A stretch of 64,000 nt of DNA, taken from Microbacterium sp. VKM Ac-2923 (GTDB lineage Bacteria; Actinomycetota; Actinomycetes; Actinomycetales; Microbacteriaceae). The notes under the pieces were generated by a model. It worked only from the letters and a program-made list of their open reading frames with translations. It was not told where the DNA came from and did not search any database. Within the stretch, counting starts at the first letter, position 1, and each line of letters opens with the position of its first letter. The stretch lies in contig NZ_JALGRP010000004.1 of the NCBI RefSeq assembly GCF_022815605.1, positions 1 to 64,000 of the forward strand. Reading direction: 5' to 3'. Shown here one piece after another: positions 34,063 to 43,232 of the stretch. Position numbers and translations under genes: made by a program.

Positions 34063-34110
34063 GGCGAGTCCTTTCAGGGGGATGCCGGGGCGGAACCGCA
34101 CCGGCGGGGA

Positions 34111-35919
34111 TCAGTGTCCGCAGAGGTCGGCGTCGTCGACGAGATCGCGGATGACGAGGGCGGCGTTGATGAGGGCGAGATGGCTGAGGGCTTGCGGCAG
34201 ATTGCCCCAGAAGGCGCCATCGGTCTCGGCGATCATCTCCGCGTAGACGCCGACGTCGTTGCCCTGGGCGACGAGCGCGTCCATGGCCTCGACCGCCTCG
34301 GCGTGGCGGCCGACGCACGCGAGTGCCGTCGCCCGCCAGAAGGCGCAGGCGACGAAGGTCTGCTCCTCCTGGTCCATGCCGGTGTACCGGTAGACGAGGT
34401 GGTTCTCGGTGGTGAGACGCGCGGTGATGGCATCCAGGGTCTTCGACATCCGCTCGCCGCGGTCGAAACCGGTCGGGGCGTGCAGCAGCACCGAGGCGTC
34501 GAGATCCTCACTCCCGGGGGCGATCGTGTAGGCCTCGACCTTCTCCGACCAGCAGTGTTCCTCGACCCACGCGTGGACGCGGTCCCGCTCCGCACGCCAG
34601 CGGTCGCCGTTGTCGGGGATGTGTCCGCCCGCGGCGAGCCACTGGGCATCGTCGAGGGCCTTCCAGCAGCCCATCTTCGACGACGTGTAGTGGCGCAGCT
34701 CCGGGAGCTCCCACATGCCTGAATCCTCGCGCCGCCACAGATCGCACGTGCGGTCGGCGACATCGGCGAGCAGGCGCCCGGTCTGGATGTCGAGGCGGTT
34801 GCCCGCCTCGACGTACGTGCGACACAGCGCGATGAGGTCGCCGTAGACGCCGAGCTGCAGCTGCCCTTGCGCGGGATTCCCGGTGACGACGGGCTGATTG
34901 CCGTTCCACCCCGGCACGTCGTGCTTCTCGAGCCCGATCTCGGCGTCGCCGTCGAGGGTGTACATGACCTGCACTTCGGGGCCGTTCCTGCGGATCGTGC
35001 GCAGCAACCACGAGATCGCCGCGTGCGTCTCCTCGCGCAGGCCGAAGCCCACCCACGCGTGGGCGGTGTAGGCGAGGTCGCGCACCCAGGCGTAGCGGTA
35101 GTCCCAGTTCTTGCCGCCGCGCGGGCTCTCCGGCAACGAGGTGGTCGCGGCCGCCGCGATCGCACCGGTCGGGCTGAACAGCAGAAGCTTCAGGGCCAGC
35201 GCGCTGCGCTGGACGTCATCGGCCCAGGGACCGTCGTAGGAGAACTCGTCCGACCACATCGTCCACCCGTCGACCGTGCGGTCGATGCCGCGATCGACGT
35301 TCTTCGCGTCCGGCACACGGAGGGGTTCGCCCTCGGTCGCGGCGATAACGAGCAGGTGGCGCGAGTCCTTCGAGGTCGTGAAGCCGCCGTCGATGCTCTC
35401 GTTCCCCGCGTCCGGATCGCCGTGCAGGCCGTGTTCGTGTCCGACGACGGCGAGCGAGACGTGGCCGATGCGCATGATCGAGAAGCCGTCGATGCGTTCC
35501 GTCCACGGAGCCGCCGAGCGCAGCATCGTGCCCGGCTGCACGCACCATGCGAACTCGACCTCGCCCGTCACCCCGTCGACGCGACGCGCGAGCTCGGCCC
35601 ACGGCAGACGACCGGCGATGCCGGTGACCATCGCGTCGGTGACCTTCGCGACACCGGTCGCGGTGGTGAAGGTCGTCTCGAGCACGTTCGTGCGCGGGAT
35701 GTAGCGTCGCGTGACCTCGTAGTCGTCCACCGGCGCCAGCTGGATGCAGCCTCCGGCCGACTCGTCGACGATCCGCGCGAACACCGGCCGGGAGTGGATG
35801 TTGGGTAGGGGCAGCCAATCGACCGACCCGTCGAGGCCGATGAGCGCCACTGTTCGCCCATCGCCGATGGCCGCGTAATCGCGCAGCGGTCGAGACGGGG
35901 CAGGAGGGGTGGTTGTCAC
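34111..35919 (-). CDS. Glycoside hydrolase family 15 protein
   Basis: A 602-residue GH15 enzyme (glucoamylase or trehalase group). The N-terminal beta domain starts YAAIGDGRTVALIGLDGSVD. The (alpha/alpha)6 barrel contains WDYRYAWVRDLAYT, and the acid and base segments are GMWELPELRHYTSSKMGCWK and ETDGAFWGNLPQALSHLALI. No signal peptide is seen, so it acts on an internal glucan or trehalose. It is the first gene of a unit with the SDR. Trehalase activity is known in actinobacterial GH15 relatives and would fit an osmotic-stress setting. Confidence 0.9.
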   Translation of the reverse strand: MTTTPPAPSRPLRDYAAIGDGRTVALIGLDGSVDWLPLPNIHSRPVFARIVDESAGGCIQLAPVDDYEVTRRYIPRTNVLETTFTTATGVAKVTDAMVTGIAGRLPWAELARRVDGVTGEVEFAWCVQPGTMLRSAAPWTERIDGFSIMRIGHVSLAVVGHEHGLHGDPDAGNESIDGGFTTSKDSRHLLVIAATEGEPLRVPDAKNVDRGIDRTVDGWTMWSDEFSYDGPWADDVQRSALALKLLLFSPTGAIAAAATTSLPESPRGGKNWDYRYAWVRDLAYTAHAWVGFGLREETHAAISWLLRTIRRNGPEVQVMYTLDGDAEIGLEKHDVPGWNGNQPVVTGNPAQGQLQLGVYGDLIALCRTYVEAGNRLDIQTGRLLADVADRTCDLWRREDSGMWELPELRHYTSSKMGCWKALDDAQWLAAGGHIPDNGDRWRAERDRVHAWVEEHCWSEKVEAYTIAPGSEDLDASVLLHAPTGFDRGERMSKTLDAITARLTTENHLVYRYTGMDQEEQTFVACAFWRATALACVGRHAEAVEAMDALVAQGNDVGVYAEMIAETDGAFWGNLPQALSHLALINAALVIRDLVDDADLCGH

Positions 35920-36095
35920 GCCCTCACGCTAGGAACGGCCCGGCGACCCCGAGGCGGGGTTGTCGAAAGGATGCCGAACGGCTACGGAGACCTCGTGCGC
36001 CGCAGGTACCTCGCCGCGGACGGCCTCGCAACCCCCGCCGCACGGCTCGGATTGCGGCCTAACGTCGCTGATGAACGCGAGGGAAAGGAAGGCGC

Positions 36096-36650
36096 ATGTC
36101 CGCCACCCAGGAGACCACCAAGAACCGCCGTCGTCCCGCCCGTGGCGGCAGCGGCCCCGAAACCACGGACGAGCAGAACGCCGAGAAGGGCTTCCAGGCG
36201 TCGGAGAAGCTGACGGACGCGCTGCAAGCCGTGCTCGTCGACCTGATCGAACTGTCGATCCAGGGCAAGCAGGCCCACTGGAACGTCGTGGGCAAGAACT
36301 TCCGCGACACCCACCTTCAGCTCGACGAGATCATCGACGCCGCGCGCGAGTTCAGCGACGAGGTCGCCGAGCGTATGCGCGCCCTGCACGCCCTGCCCGA
36401 CGGACGGAGCGACACGGTCGCCGAGACCACGACCCTCCCGGAGTTCCCCCAGGGCGAGGTCGACACCGCCGAGGTCATCGACCTCATCACCGAGCGTCTC
36501 GACGCGACGGTGGGCACCGTCCGCGACGTGCACGACGGCGTCGACGAGGAAGACCCCACGAGCGCCGACATCCTGCACGGCGTGCTCGAGCGCCTCGAAC
36601 AGCTGTCGTGGATGGTCAGCGCCGAGAACCGCGTCGCCCGCAAGTCCTGA
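36096..36650 (+). CDS. dps: Dps family DNA-binding ferritin
   Basis: A 184-residue Dps. The ferroxidase residues are visible: His61 in GKQAHWNVVG, His73 and Asp77 in DTHLQLDEIIDAA. The N-terminal tail of about 35 residues is basic, then acidic (TKNRRRPARGG), as in DNA-binding Dps proteins. It stores iron and protects DNA from peroxide. The promoter region contains cctaacgt, also found before the acidic protein at 26009. It ends at a strong bidirectional terminator. Confidence 0.93.
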   Translation: MSATQETTKNRRRPARGGSGPETTDEQNAEKGFQASEKLTDALQAVLVDLIELSIQGKQAHWNVVGKNFRDTHLQLDEIIDAAREFSDEVAERMRALHALPDGRSDTVAETTTLPEFPQGEVDTAEVIDLITERLDATVGTVRDVHDGVDEEDPTSADILHGVLERLEQLSWMVSAENRVARKS

Positions 36651-36662
36651 GCGCGATCGAAG

Positions 36663-36702
36663 ACACCGGATGCCGGGGCCTCAGGGCCTCGGCATCCGGT
36701 GT
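36663..36702. terminator. Bidirectional terminator after dps
   Basis: A perfect 13-bp stem (acaccggatgccg against cggcatccggtgt), with an inner ggcc/ggcc stem and tcag loop, lies 13 bp past the dps stop and serves the convergent RCC1-repeat gene. Confidence 0.8.
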
Positions 36703-36755
36703 GTGATCCACCGGTACGCACGGAGCGACGTCGCAGGTGGAGCGGGTCGTGACGG

Positions 36756-38234
36756 TCAGCTCGTCGACATGACCACGGTCGCCGTCATCGACGCCGACGA
36801 GGAGTTGAGACGACGGACCGTCCGACCGGCCGGAAGCGCCATGGTGACGGGGATGGAGCTGTCGTTCTTCGTTCCGTCGCCCAGCTGTCCGTAGTAGTTG
36901 TACCCCCACGATCGTACGGATCCGTCGGTCACCAGGGCGTGGGCCGAGGCGGCTCCAGCCGCGATCTCCGTGACTCCCGAGGTGAGTCCGGACACCTGCG
37001 TGGGAACAGCTTTGTTCACGGTGGTCCCATCGCCGATCCGGCCCAGGGTGTTCAGCCCCCACGCCTTCACCGATCCATCGCCCCGGAGGGCGTAGCCCGT
37101 CCCGACCCCCGCAGCGATCTGCGTCACGTTGCTCAACCCGGGGACGGCGCCCGCGGAGAGACGATCAGCGCCCGTCGTTCCGTCACCCATTTGGCCGTAG
37201 GCGTTGTCGCCCCAAGCCATGACCGTGCCGTTGGAGAGCAGGGCGAACGTGCAGGCGGAGCCGCCGGCGACCTGGGTCACCCCGCCGGAGATACCGCCCA
37301 CCGTCGTGGGCGTGAGCCGATCCGACGTTCCGCCGTCTCCCACCTGACCGCTCGAGTTCCACCCCCATGCCTTCACGATGCCTCCGACGACCGCGTACCC
37401 CGTCTGATTGCCTGCGGCGATGGACGAGACGTTGGTGAGGGTCGAGACCACGGTCGGCCCCAGCCGGTTGGTGCCCGAGGTCCCGTCGCCGATCTGACCG
37501 TGGGCATTGTTCCCCCATGCCTTGACCGTTCGATTCGACAGCAGTGCGTAGATGGTTGAGCTCCCCGCGGCGATCTGGGTGACGCCCGTGAGCCCGGGGA
37601 CGACGGCCCACGTGGAACGCGCGGTGGTCGTTCCGTCGCCGAGCTGGCCGGAGTCGTTCCCGCCCTTCGCCCAGACGGTGCCGTCTACCAGGAGCGCGAG
37701 GAAAATCGTACTGATCACACTCGAGGAGATCATCGATGCGACAGGAGAGGGGAAGACGAACTCGGTCTGCCCGGGAGTTGCCGAGTAGCTGCGACCCGCG
37801 ACGACGGCATTGGATCCCACGACCCTGAGGGCACGCGAGGCACTTCCCGAGCCAGTCACCGCGGAGATCGTGACAGATGAGCCGGGGGTCGCCCAGGGCG
37901 TCGCGAGGTCGAGCGTGCTGGTCGCGGCTCCCGCGCCATCGGTGGTCGCGGTCGCCGGTATGAACGATGATCCGGAGGGCCCCGTGAACGACACCGACTG
38001 CCCCGCCACAGCCTGCCCCGCCGCGTTCGTGACGATCGAGGTGGCCGTCACAGGTCCCGATGCAGGCGCTTGATTCGAGGGAGTCGAGACGTTCACCGAC
38101 TGCCCTGAGCTGGCGAAGGCGGGACTGGCCGTCGTGACGGCGATCGCCGGCACCGCCCATCCGGCTGCCGCCACCAGTGTTCGCCGAGGGATGATCCGCG
38201 ATTCATCGAATGTCATGGGCGTCTTCTCGGCCAT
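36756..38234 (-). CDS. Exported RCC1-repeat protein with Ig-like domain (paralogue A)
   Basis: A 492-residue protein. A Tat-type signal, IPRRTLVAAAGWAVPAIAV ending SPAFA, occupies residues 15-41. An Ig-like (invasin/Big-type) domain covers about residues 45-145 (GQAVAGQSVSFTGPSGS). Then come six RCC1 repeats of about 50 residues, each with W-G-N-GQ-GDGT (for example AWGNNAHGQIGDGTSG), predicted to close a beta-propeller. There is no LPXTG or other anchor. The ATG at 38234 follows cggagtgacca. It is arranged in tandem with paralogue B. Function unknown; a cell-surface or secreted binding protein is likely. Confidence 0.85.
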   Translation of the reverse strand: MAEKTPMTFDESRIIPRRTLVAAAGWAVPAIAVTTASPAFASSGQSVNVSTPSNQAPASGPVTATSIVTNAAGQAVAGQSVSFTGPSGSSFIPATATTDGAGAATSTLDLATPWATPGSSVTISAVTGSGSASRALRVVGSNAVVAGRSYSATPGQTEFVFPSPVASMISSSVISTIFLALLVDGTVWAKGGNDSGQLGDGTTTARSTWAVVPGLTGVTQIAAGSSTIYALLSNRTVKAWGNNAHGQIGDGTSGTNRLGPTVVSTLTNVSSIAAGNQTGYAVVGGIVKAWGWNSSGQVGDGGTSDRLTPTTVGGISGGVTQVAGGSACTFALLSNGTVMAWGDNAYGQMGDGTTGADRLSAGAVPGLSNVTQIAAGVGTGYALRGDGSVKAWGLNTLGRIGDGTTVNKAVPTQVSGLTSGVTEIAAGAASAHALVTDGSVRSWGYNYYGQLGDGTKNDSSIPVTMALPAGRTVRRLNSSSASMTATVVMSTS

Positions 38235-38639
38235 TGGTCACTCCGTTTCTCAGTCCCCGTGCGCAGCAGGACGCGCACCCTGGTGTCGTGCACTCTGACA
38301 GTGCTGAAGCGCCGCCCCATCGACCGCCCGTCGACGGCCGGCTGGCGAAGAGTCCGACATCATCCGCCCCGTCTGCCCCGCCGACCTTCGCGCGTCGGCG
38401 AAGACTGCCGGTGGCTTCGCCCCCCGCTTCACCCGCTGACGTCCGGGTCACGTGACGGCGGACTCGCCTGACACCGGATGCCGCGGTCTCGGCGTACCGC
38501 GTGTTCACATACGAACGACCTCGGCACGCCGCGTGTTCACATGCGCACATTGAGCTACGCGCGAGAAGGAGAGTCCCGCACGGGCGGGCGACGGAGGCGC
38601 TCACGTCGCCGGCGCGCGACATCGCGAGGAACCGTCGGG
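38235..38639. other. 405-bp intergenic region between the RCC1 paralogues
   Basis: No gene is evident. A 14-bp direct repeat, ccgcgtgttcacat, occurs at 38497-38510 and 38529-38542, 32 bp apart (about three helical turns), some 260-310 bp upstream of paralogue A. It could be a regulator-binding pair. The stretch nearest paralogue A is C-rich without clear promoter elements. Confidence 0.5.
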
Positions 38640-40127
38640 TCACACCGTCGTCGGCAAGAAGAGACTCGGTCCCCACTGGTTGGTGAAGAGCGAGCGAGCA
38701 TCGATGGAGGGAGAATCCGACGGCATGGTGAGAGCGGCCGGCGTCGCGCGCTGGGTTCGCGTGCCGTCGCCGAACTGACCCTGACTTCCGTCGCCCCACC
38801 CGCTCAGCGTGCCGTCGGCCAACAGTGCGAATCCCGTCCGGTAGCAGGCGAAGAGCTGCGACACGCCGGATGCCAGGGCCGCGGGCGCAACGGGCGACCG
38901 ACGATCGGCGGTTGTGCCATCGCCGCACTGGCCGCTCGAGTTCTGGCCCCAGCTGCGGACGGATCCGTCGGAGAGCAGGGCGTACGCGCCGGTCTGCGCC
39001 GAGGCGATCTGGGTGACGCCGGTCAGCCCGGCGATCGCGACAGGAGTCGACTTCGAATCCGTCGTGCCATCGCCGATCTGACCGTAAAAGTTCTGGCCCC
39101 ACGCGTACACCTGCCCCGAGGCCAGCGCGTAGCCGCCAGCGGCGTGAGCCTCGACCTGCGTCACGGACGTCAGCCCCGGAATGAGCTGCGGCGTGGTCCG
39201 CGACGCCGACCTCGATCCGTCACCGAGCTCGTAGTTCTGCCCGTTGCCCCAGGCGTACGCCTTTCCGCCCGACACTGCGTACGCGGACCCGCTCCCACCC
39301 ACGAAAGATGTCACCGAGGTCAGACTGCTCACGGCCGACGGTGTCTTCTGAGGGCTCGCCGTCGTGCCGTTGCCGCACTGACCCGAGCCGTTGGCGCCCC
39401 ACGCGCGGAGGGTGCCATCCTGCTGCAGGGCGTACGCCGTGTACAGACCGAGAGACAACCGGGTCACCGATACCAGGCTCGTCACGGGGGCCCACGTCGA
39501 TCTGCTCGTCGTGGTCCCATCTCCCAGCAACCCGTATCTGTTATCGCCCTTGGCCCACACGGTCCCATCACCGAGGAGAGCCAGGAATGCTTGTCCGCGG
39601 CCATCGAGCGTCGAGGACTGCATCTGCACAACAGGCGCGGGGAAGGCCTGCTCGGCTTGAGCGAGCGTCGAGGTGTATCCCACCCCCGCAACGAGCGCAT
39701 TCGCGCCGAGGACGGTGACGGACCTCGATGCTCTCGAGGAGCCCGACACCGCAGAGACGGTGACCGTCGAGCCGGGCTTGGTCCACGGCTTCCGGAGGTC
39801 GAACGTCGATGTCGCCGCCCCGTTTCCGTCAGTCGTCGCCGAGGGCGGAGTGAACGTCGCGTCCGTCGGGCCGACGAACGACACCGCTTCCCCCGCCGCA
39901 CCCGTCCCTCGAGCGTCGCGCACCGTCGCCGTGACAGTCACCGCTCCGGATGCTGTCACCCGGTCGGACGGCACCGCCAGCGAAACCGTCCCACCCGACA
40001 CAGCGAACGCGGGAGTGGCCGTGAGGGCGACGATCGCGGGAACCGCCCAGGCCCCTCCCGCCAAAACCGTCCGGCGCGTCGGGACGTTCGCGCCCGACGT
40101 CGAATCCAAAGAAACCTGCTGAACCAC
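38640..40127 (-). CDS. Exported RCC1-repeat protein with Ig-like domain (paralogue B)
   Basis: A 495-residue paralogue of the downstream protein with the same order: Tat signal (PTRRTVLAGGAWAVPAIVAL ending TPAFA), Ig-like domain (GTGAAGEAVSFVGPTDA), six RCC1 repeats (for example AWGQNFYGQIGDGTTDSKS). GTG at 40127 is chosen because cggagtgcgac precedes it, matching the site of paralogue A, and it gives the same signal-peptide length; an ATG 132 bases upstream (40259) gives a longer, unlikely N-terminus. Two cysteines in the repeats (GQCGNG, GQCGDG) are absent in A. Confidence 0.83.
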   Translation of the reverse strand: MVQQVSLDSTSGANVPTRRTVLAGGAWAVPAIVALTATPAFAVSGGTVSLAVPSDRVTASGAVTVTATVRDARGTGAAGEAVSFVGPTDATFTPPSATTDGNGAATSTFDLRKPWTKPGSTVTVSAVSGSSRASRSVTVLGANALVAGVGYTSTLAQAEQAFPAPVVQMQSSTLDGRGQAFLALLGDGTVWAKGDNRYGLLGDGTTTSRSTWAPVTSLVSVTRLSLGLYTAYALQQDGTLRAWGANGSGQCGNGTTASPQKTPSAVSSLTSVTSFVGGSGSAYAVSGGKAYAWGNGQNYELGDGSRSASRTTPQLIPGLTSVTQVEAHAAGGYALASGQVYAWGQNFYGQIGDGTTDSKSTPVAIAGLTGVTQIASAQTGAYALLSDGSVRSWGQNSSGQCGDGTTADRRSPVAPAALASGVSQLFACYRTGFALLADGTLSGWGDGSQGQFGDGTRTQRATPAALTMPSDSPSIDARSLFTNQWGPSLFLPTTV

Positions 40128-40445
40128 GTCGCACTCCGCCCGAGGCTCCCGCCTCATCCATCGACACATGTCATGTCGTGCGTTCGTTCTACCCGTCAGC
40201 GGGAGGGCAGTGACGACGAGGTGCGCATGAGCGGTGTTGGTGAGAGGAAGCCGCGGCACAGTGTCTCTCTCGCGAGTCCCTCGATCCGCGCGGAGCGGTC
40301 ACGCCGCGTACGCTCCCGCACCTTCACCCGGCACCTCACCACCGCCGTCGACGGACGGGAGCCGCCAGGGACGGATCGCGAGCCGAGGACCGTGTCGAGA
40401 CGGGAGGTCGCGCCATGATCACGGGGTTCCCGGGAGCGGCACGCA
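40128..40445. other. 318-bp intergenic region upstream of RCC1 paralogue B
   Basis: No coding signal. An inverted repeat, cgaca-N7-tgtcg, at about 40161-40177 lies some 35-50 bp upstream of the GTG of paralogue B and could be an operator. The remaining sequence up to the helicase stop shows nothing recognisable. Confidence 0.4.
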
Positions 40446-43034
40446 CTACAGCCGCAGCACCTCGGTCACCCGCACCATCGCTGTGCCTTCCTCCTCGGAG
40501 GCGGCGAGGTCGACCTCCGCCCGGATGCGCCAGTCGTGGTCGCCGGCGGGGTCGTCGATGATCTGCTCGACCCGCCAGAGGCCGTCCGCGGCCGACGACT
40601 CGTCGATGACGACGAGGGCCGAGGAGCGCGCCGCTCCCCCGGTGCCGATGCTGTCGTGCTCGTCGAAGAACGCATCCAGGGTTGCTGGCCAGTCGACGTC
40701 GGGGTCGAGCTCGACGAGCTCATCGTCGCGTTGGAGCGCAGCGAGTTGCACCCGGCGGAACATCTCGTTGCGCACGAGCACGACGAACGCGCGCCGGTTC
40801 GTGAGGATCGACGGCGGCGCCGGCGGGACCACGGGGGCGGTCGGGTCGTCGGCCGGGTTGATGAGCTGCTCCCACTCGTCGACGAGGCTCGAGTCCACCT
40901 GGCGCACGAGCTCGCCGAGCCAGGCGATGAGGTCGAGCAGGTCGGGCGTCTGCGCGTCGACGGGGACGGTCTGGCGGATGGCGCGGTAGGCGTCGCTGAG
41001 ATAGCGCAGCACGAGTCCTTCGCTGCGGGCGAGCTGGTACAGCGAGACGTACTCGCCGAACGAGCAGGCCCGTTCGAACATGTCGCGCACGACCGACTTG
41101 GGAGACAGCTCGAAGTCGCGGATCCAGGGCTGGCTGGAGGCGAACACCTCGTACGCCTGCGCCAGAAGGTCGTCGAGGGGCTTGGGCCAGGTGATCTCCT
41201 CGAGCAGCTCCATGCGCTCGTCGTACTCGATGCCCTCGCGCTTCATCGCCGCGACGGCTTCCCCGCGCGCGCGGAACTGCTGCTGCGACAGGATCGGGCG
41301 CGGATCGTCGAGCGTCGCCTCGATCACGCTGACGATGTCGAGCGCGTAGTGCCCGGTGCCGACGCTGCCGGCGGCAGCCGTGGCGTCCGGTGCCCTGCCG
41401 AGCTCGACCTCGGGGTCGAGCATCTCGATCGCGGCGAGCGCGAAGGGCGACAGCGGCTGGTTGAGCGCGAAGTTGGGTTGCAGGTCGACGGTGAGCCTGA
41501 TGCGCGAGTCGCCAAGAATTGTCGCTTCGGAAGCCTCCGAAGCGACAAATTCAGGCGACTCGCGCGGGAGAGCCTCGACCACGCCGGCCTGCACCAGGGT
41601 GCGGAAGATCGCGATCGCGCGGCGGGCGAGCTCGTACTGGCGGGGCCGCGACTCGTGGTTGTCGAACACCAGGGAGCGGACGTTCGCGAACACGTCGCCG
41701 CCGCGCGCGATGACGTTGATCAGCATCGCGGCGCTCAGCTTCATCTGCGGCTGCAGCGGCTCGGGCTCAGCGGCGACGAGGCGGTCGTAGCTCTGCTCGG
41801 TCCAGTTGACGAAGCCCTGCGGCGCCTTCCTGCGCACGATCTTCTTCTGCTTCTTCAGGTCGTCGCCGGCCTTGAGGATCTGGGCGGCGTTCTCGATCTC
41901 GTGATCGGGGGCCATGACCACCACCGTGCCGGCGGTGTCGTAGCCGGCCCGGCCCGCGCGCCCCGCGATCTGGTGGAACTCCCGCGCCGAGAGCTGACGC
42001 ATGCGGATGCCGTCGTACTTGGTGAGCGCGGTCATGAGCACGGTGCGGATGGGGACGTTGATGCCGACCCCGAGGGTGTCGGTGCCGCAGATCACGCGGA
42101 GCAACCCCCGCTGCGCGAGAGTCTCGACGAGCCGTCGGTATCGCGGCAGCATCCCGGCGTGGTGCACGCCGATGCCGGCGCGGACGTAGCGCGAGAGCGT
42201 CTTGCCGAACCCGGTGGTGAAGCGGAACCCGCCGATGGCCTCGGCGATCTCGTCGCGCTGCTCGCGTCCGATGATGCGAATCGACGACAGCGCCTGCGCC
42301 CGCTCCATCGCGGCGGCCTGGGAGAAGTGCACGACGTAGATGGGCGCCTGTCTCGTGTCGAGCAGCTCCTGCACCGTCTCGTGCACGGGCGTGCGGGCGT
42401 ATTCGAAGTGCAGCGGCACCGGGCGCTCCACGCCGGTCACGCGCGCGGTTGCGCGCCCGGTGCGGCGCGAAAGATCGTCGGCGATGCCCTCGACATCGCC
42501 CAGGGTGGCCGACATCAGGATGAACTGCGCCCGCGTCAGCAGCAGCAGCGGCACCTGCCAGGCCCAACCACGGTCGGCCTCGCCGTAATAGTGGAACTCG
42601 TCCATCACGACCTGGTCGACGTCGGCATCGGCCCCCTGACGAAGGGCGAGGTTCGCGAGGATCTCGGCCGTGCAACAGACGATCGGCGCATCCGCGTTGA
42701 CCGATGAGTCGCCCGTGACCATGCCGACGTTCTCTGCGCCGAAGATGTCGACGAGCGCGAAGAACTTCTCGCTCACGAGCGCCTTGATCGGAGCCGTGTA
42801 ATAGCTGCGACCGCCCCGGGAGAGGGATGCCGCGTGGGCGGCGACGGCGACCAGCGACTTGCCCGTGCCGGTCGGGGTCGACAGGATCACGTTCGCCCCC
42901 GACACGATCTCGATGACCGCCTCGTCTTGCGCGGGGTAGAGCGTCAGCCCGCGGGAGGCCGCCCACTCGACGAAGCCGAGGTACACGGCATCCGGATCGG
43001 CACCGGTGGGCACGTGCTCGAGGAGGGGGGTCAC
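40446..43034 (-). CDS. DExH-box helicase with DUF3516 C-terminal region
   Basis: An 862-residue superfamily 2 helicase of the Ski2-like group found in actinobacteria. Motif I TPTGTGKS (residues 53-60), motif II DEFH (145-148), motif III FILMSATLG and motif VI QIAGRAGRAGYD are intact; the C-terminal 380 residues match the DUF3516 region. It presumably remodels RNA. Residues 491-511 are encoded by a 63-bp palindromic element inserted in frame, between otherwise normal helical sequence. Start is GTG. It is transcribed alone, with the REP-like array just upstream. Confidence 0.92.
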   Translation of the reverse strand: MTPLLEHVPTGADPDAVYLGFVEWAASRGLTLYPAQDEAVIEIVSGANVILSTPTGTGKSLVAVAAHAASLSRGGRSYYTAPIKALVSEKFFALVDIFGAENVGMVTGDSSVNADAPIVCCTAEILANLALRQGADADVDQVVMDEFHYYGEADRGWAWQVPLLLLTRAQFILMSATLGDVEGIADDLSRRTGRATARVTGVERPVPLHFEYARTPVHETVQELLDTRQAPIYVVHFSQAAAMERAQALSSIRIIGREQRDEIAEAIGGFRFTTGFGKTLSRYVRAGIGVHHAGMLPRYRRLVETLAQRGLLRVICGTDTLGVGINVPIRTVLMTALTKYDGIRMRQLSAREFHQIAGRAGRAGYDTAGTVVVMAPDHEIENAAQILKAGDDLKKQKKIVRRKAPQGFVNWTEQSYDRLVAAEPEPLQPQMKLSAAMLINVIARGGDVFANVRSLVFDNHESRPRQYELARRAIAIFRTLVQAGVVEALPRESPEFVASEASEATILGDSRIRLTVDLQPNFALNQPLSPFALAAIEMLDPEVELGRAPDATAAAGSVGTGHYALDIVSVIEATLDDPRPILSQQQFRARGEAVAAMKREGIEYDERMELLEEITWPKPLDDLLAQAYEVFASSQPWIRDFELSPKSVVRDMFERACSFGEYVSLYQLARSEGLVLRYLSDAYRAIRQTVPVDAQTPDLLDLIAWLGELVRQVDSSLVDEWEQLINPADDPTAPVVPPAPPSILTNRRAFVVLVRNEMFRRVQLAALQRDDELVELDPDVDWPATLDAFFDEHDSIGTGGAARSSALVVIDESSAADGLWRVEQIIDDPAGDHDWRIRAEVDLAASEEEGTAMVRVTEVLRL
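41502..41564 (-). repeat. In-frame palindromic element, helicase copy
   Basis: An inverted repeat: 30-nt arms 41502-41531 and 41536-41565 around a 4-nt loop. It encodes RESPEFVASEASEATILGDS plus R in the helicase. Compared with the cydD copy it has the same 63-nt length, about 50 of 63 identical bases, and the same reading frame of the six possible. Confidence 0.9.
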
Positions 43035-43066
43035 TCCCCCACCCTCTCACCCGCCGGGCGGACGGG

Positions 43067-43215
43067 CCCTTCGACAGGCTCAGGGACCACCCGTCGACAA
43101 GCTCGGGGACCACCCGTCGACAAGCTCAGGGACCACCCTTCGACAGGCTCAGGGACCGCCCGTCGACAAGCTCGGGGACCGCTTCGCCGAGGTGGCTGAG
43201 CCTGTCGAAGCCACC
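43067..43215. repeat. REP-like array of the cttcgacaggctcag element
   Basis: Five direct copies with a period of about 23 bp (variants cttcgacaggctcagggacc and cgtcgacaagctcggggacc) are followed by one inverted copy, ggtggctgagcctgtcgaag. The array occupies the gap between the divergent... in fact same-strand helicase and the membrane protein gene. Related single copies are at 33008-33102. Confidence 0.88.
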
Positions 43216-43232
43216 GGTCCCCTCCCCGCACC

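Noticed and set aside
25944..36063. A shared promoter made of gcaacccc and cctaacgt before the genes at 26009 and 36096
   Set aside because: The words are about 30 bp apart in both, which is too far for -35/-10 elements, and only two examples exist; recorded as a resemblance only.
38640..40259. A longer N-terminus (ATG at 40259) for RCC1 paralogue B
   Set aside because: It would bury the Tat signal behind about 60 residues; GTG at 40127 has the same ribosome-binding site as paralogue A and gives a normal signal.
43067..43215. CRISPR array
   Set aside because: The period is 23 bp with no unique spacers, one unit is inverted and no cas gene is present; it is a REP-like array.
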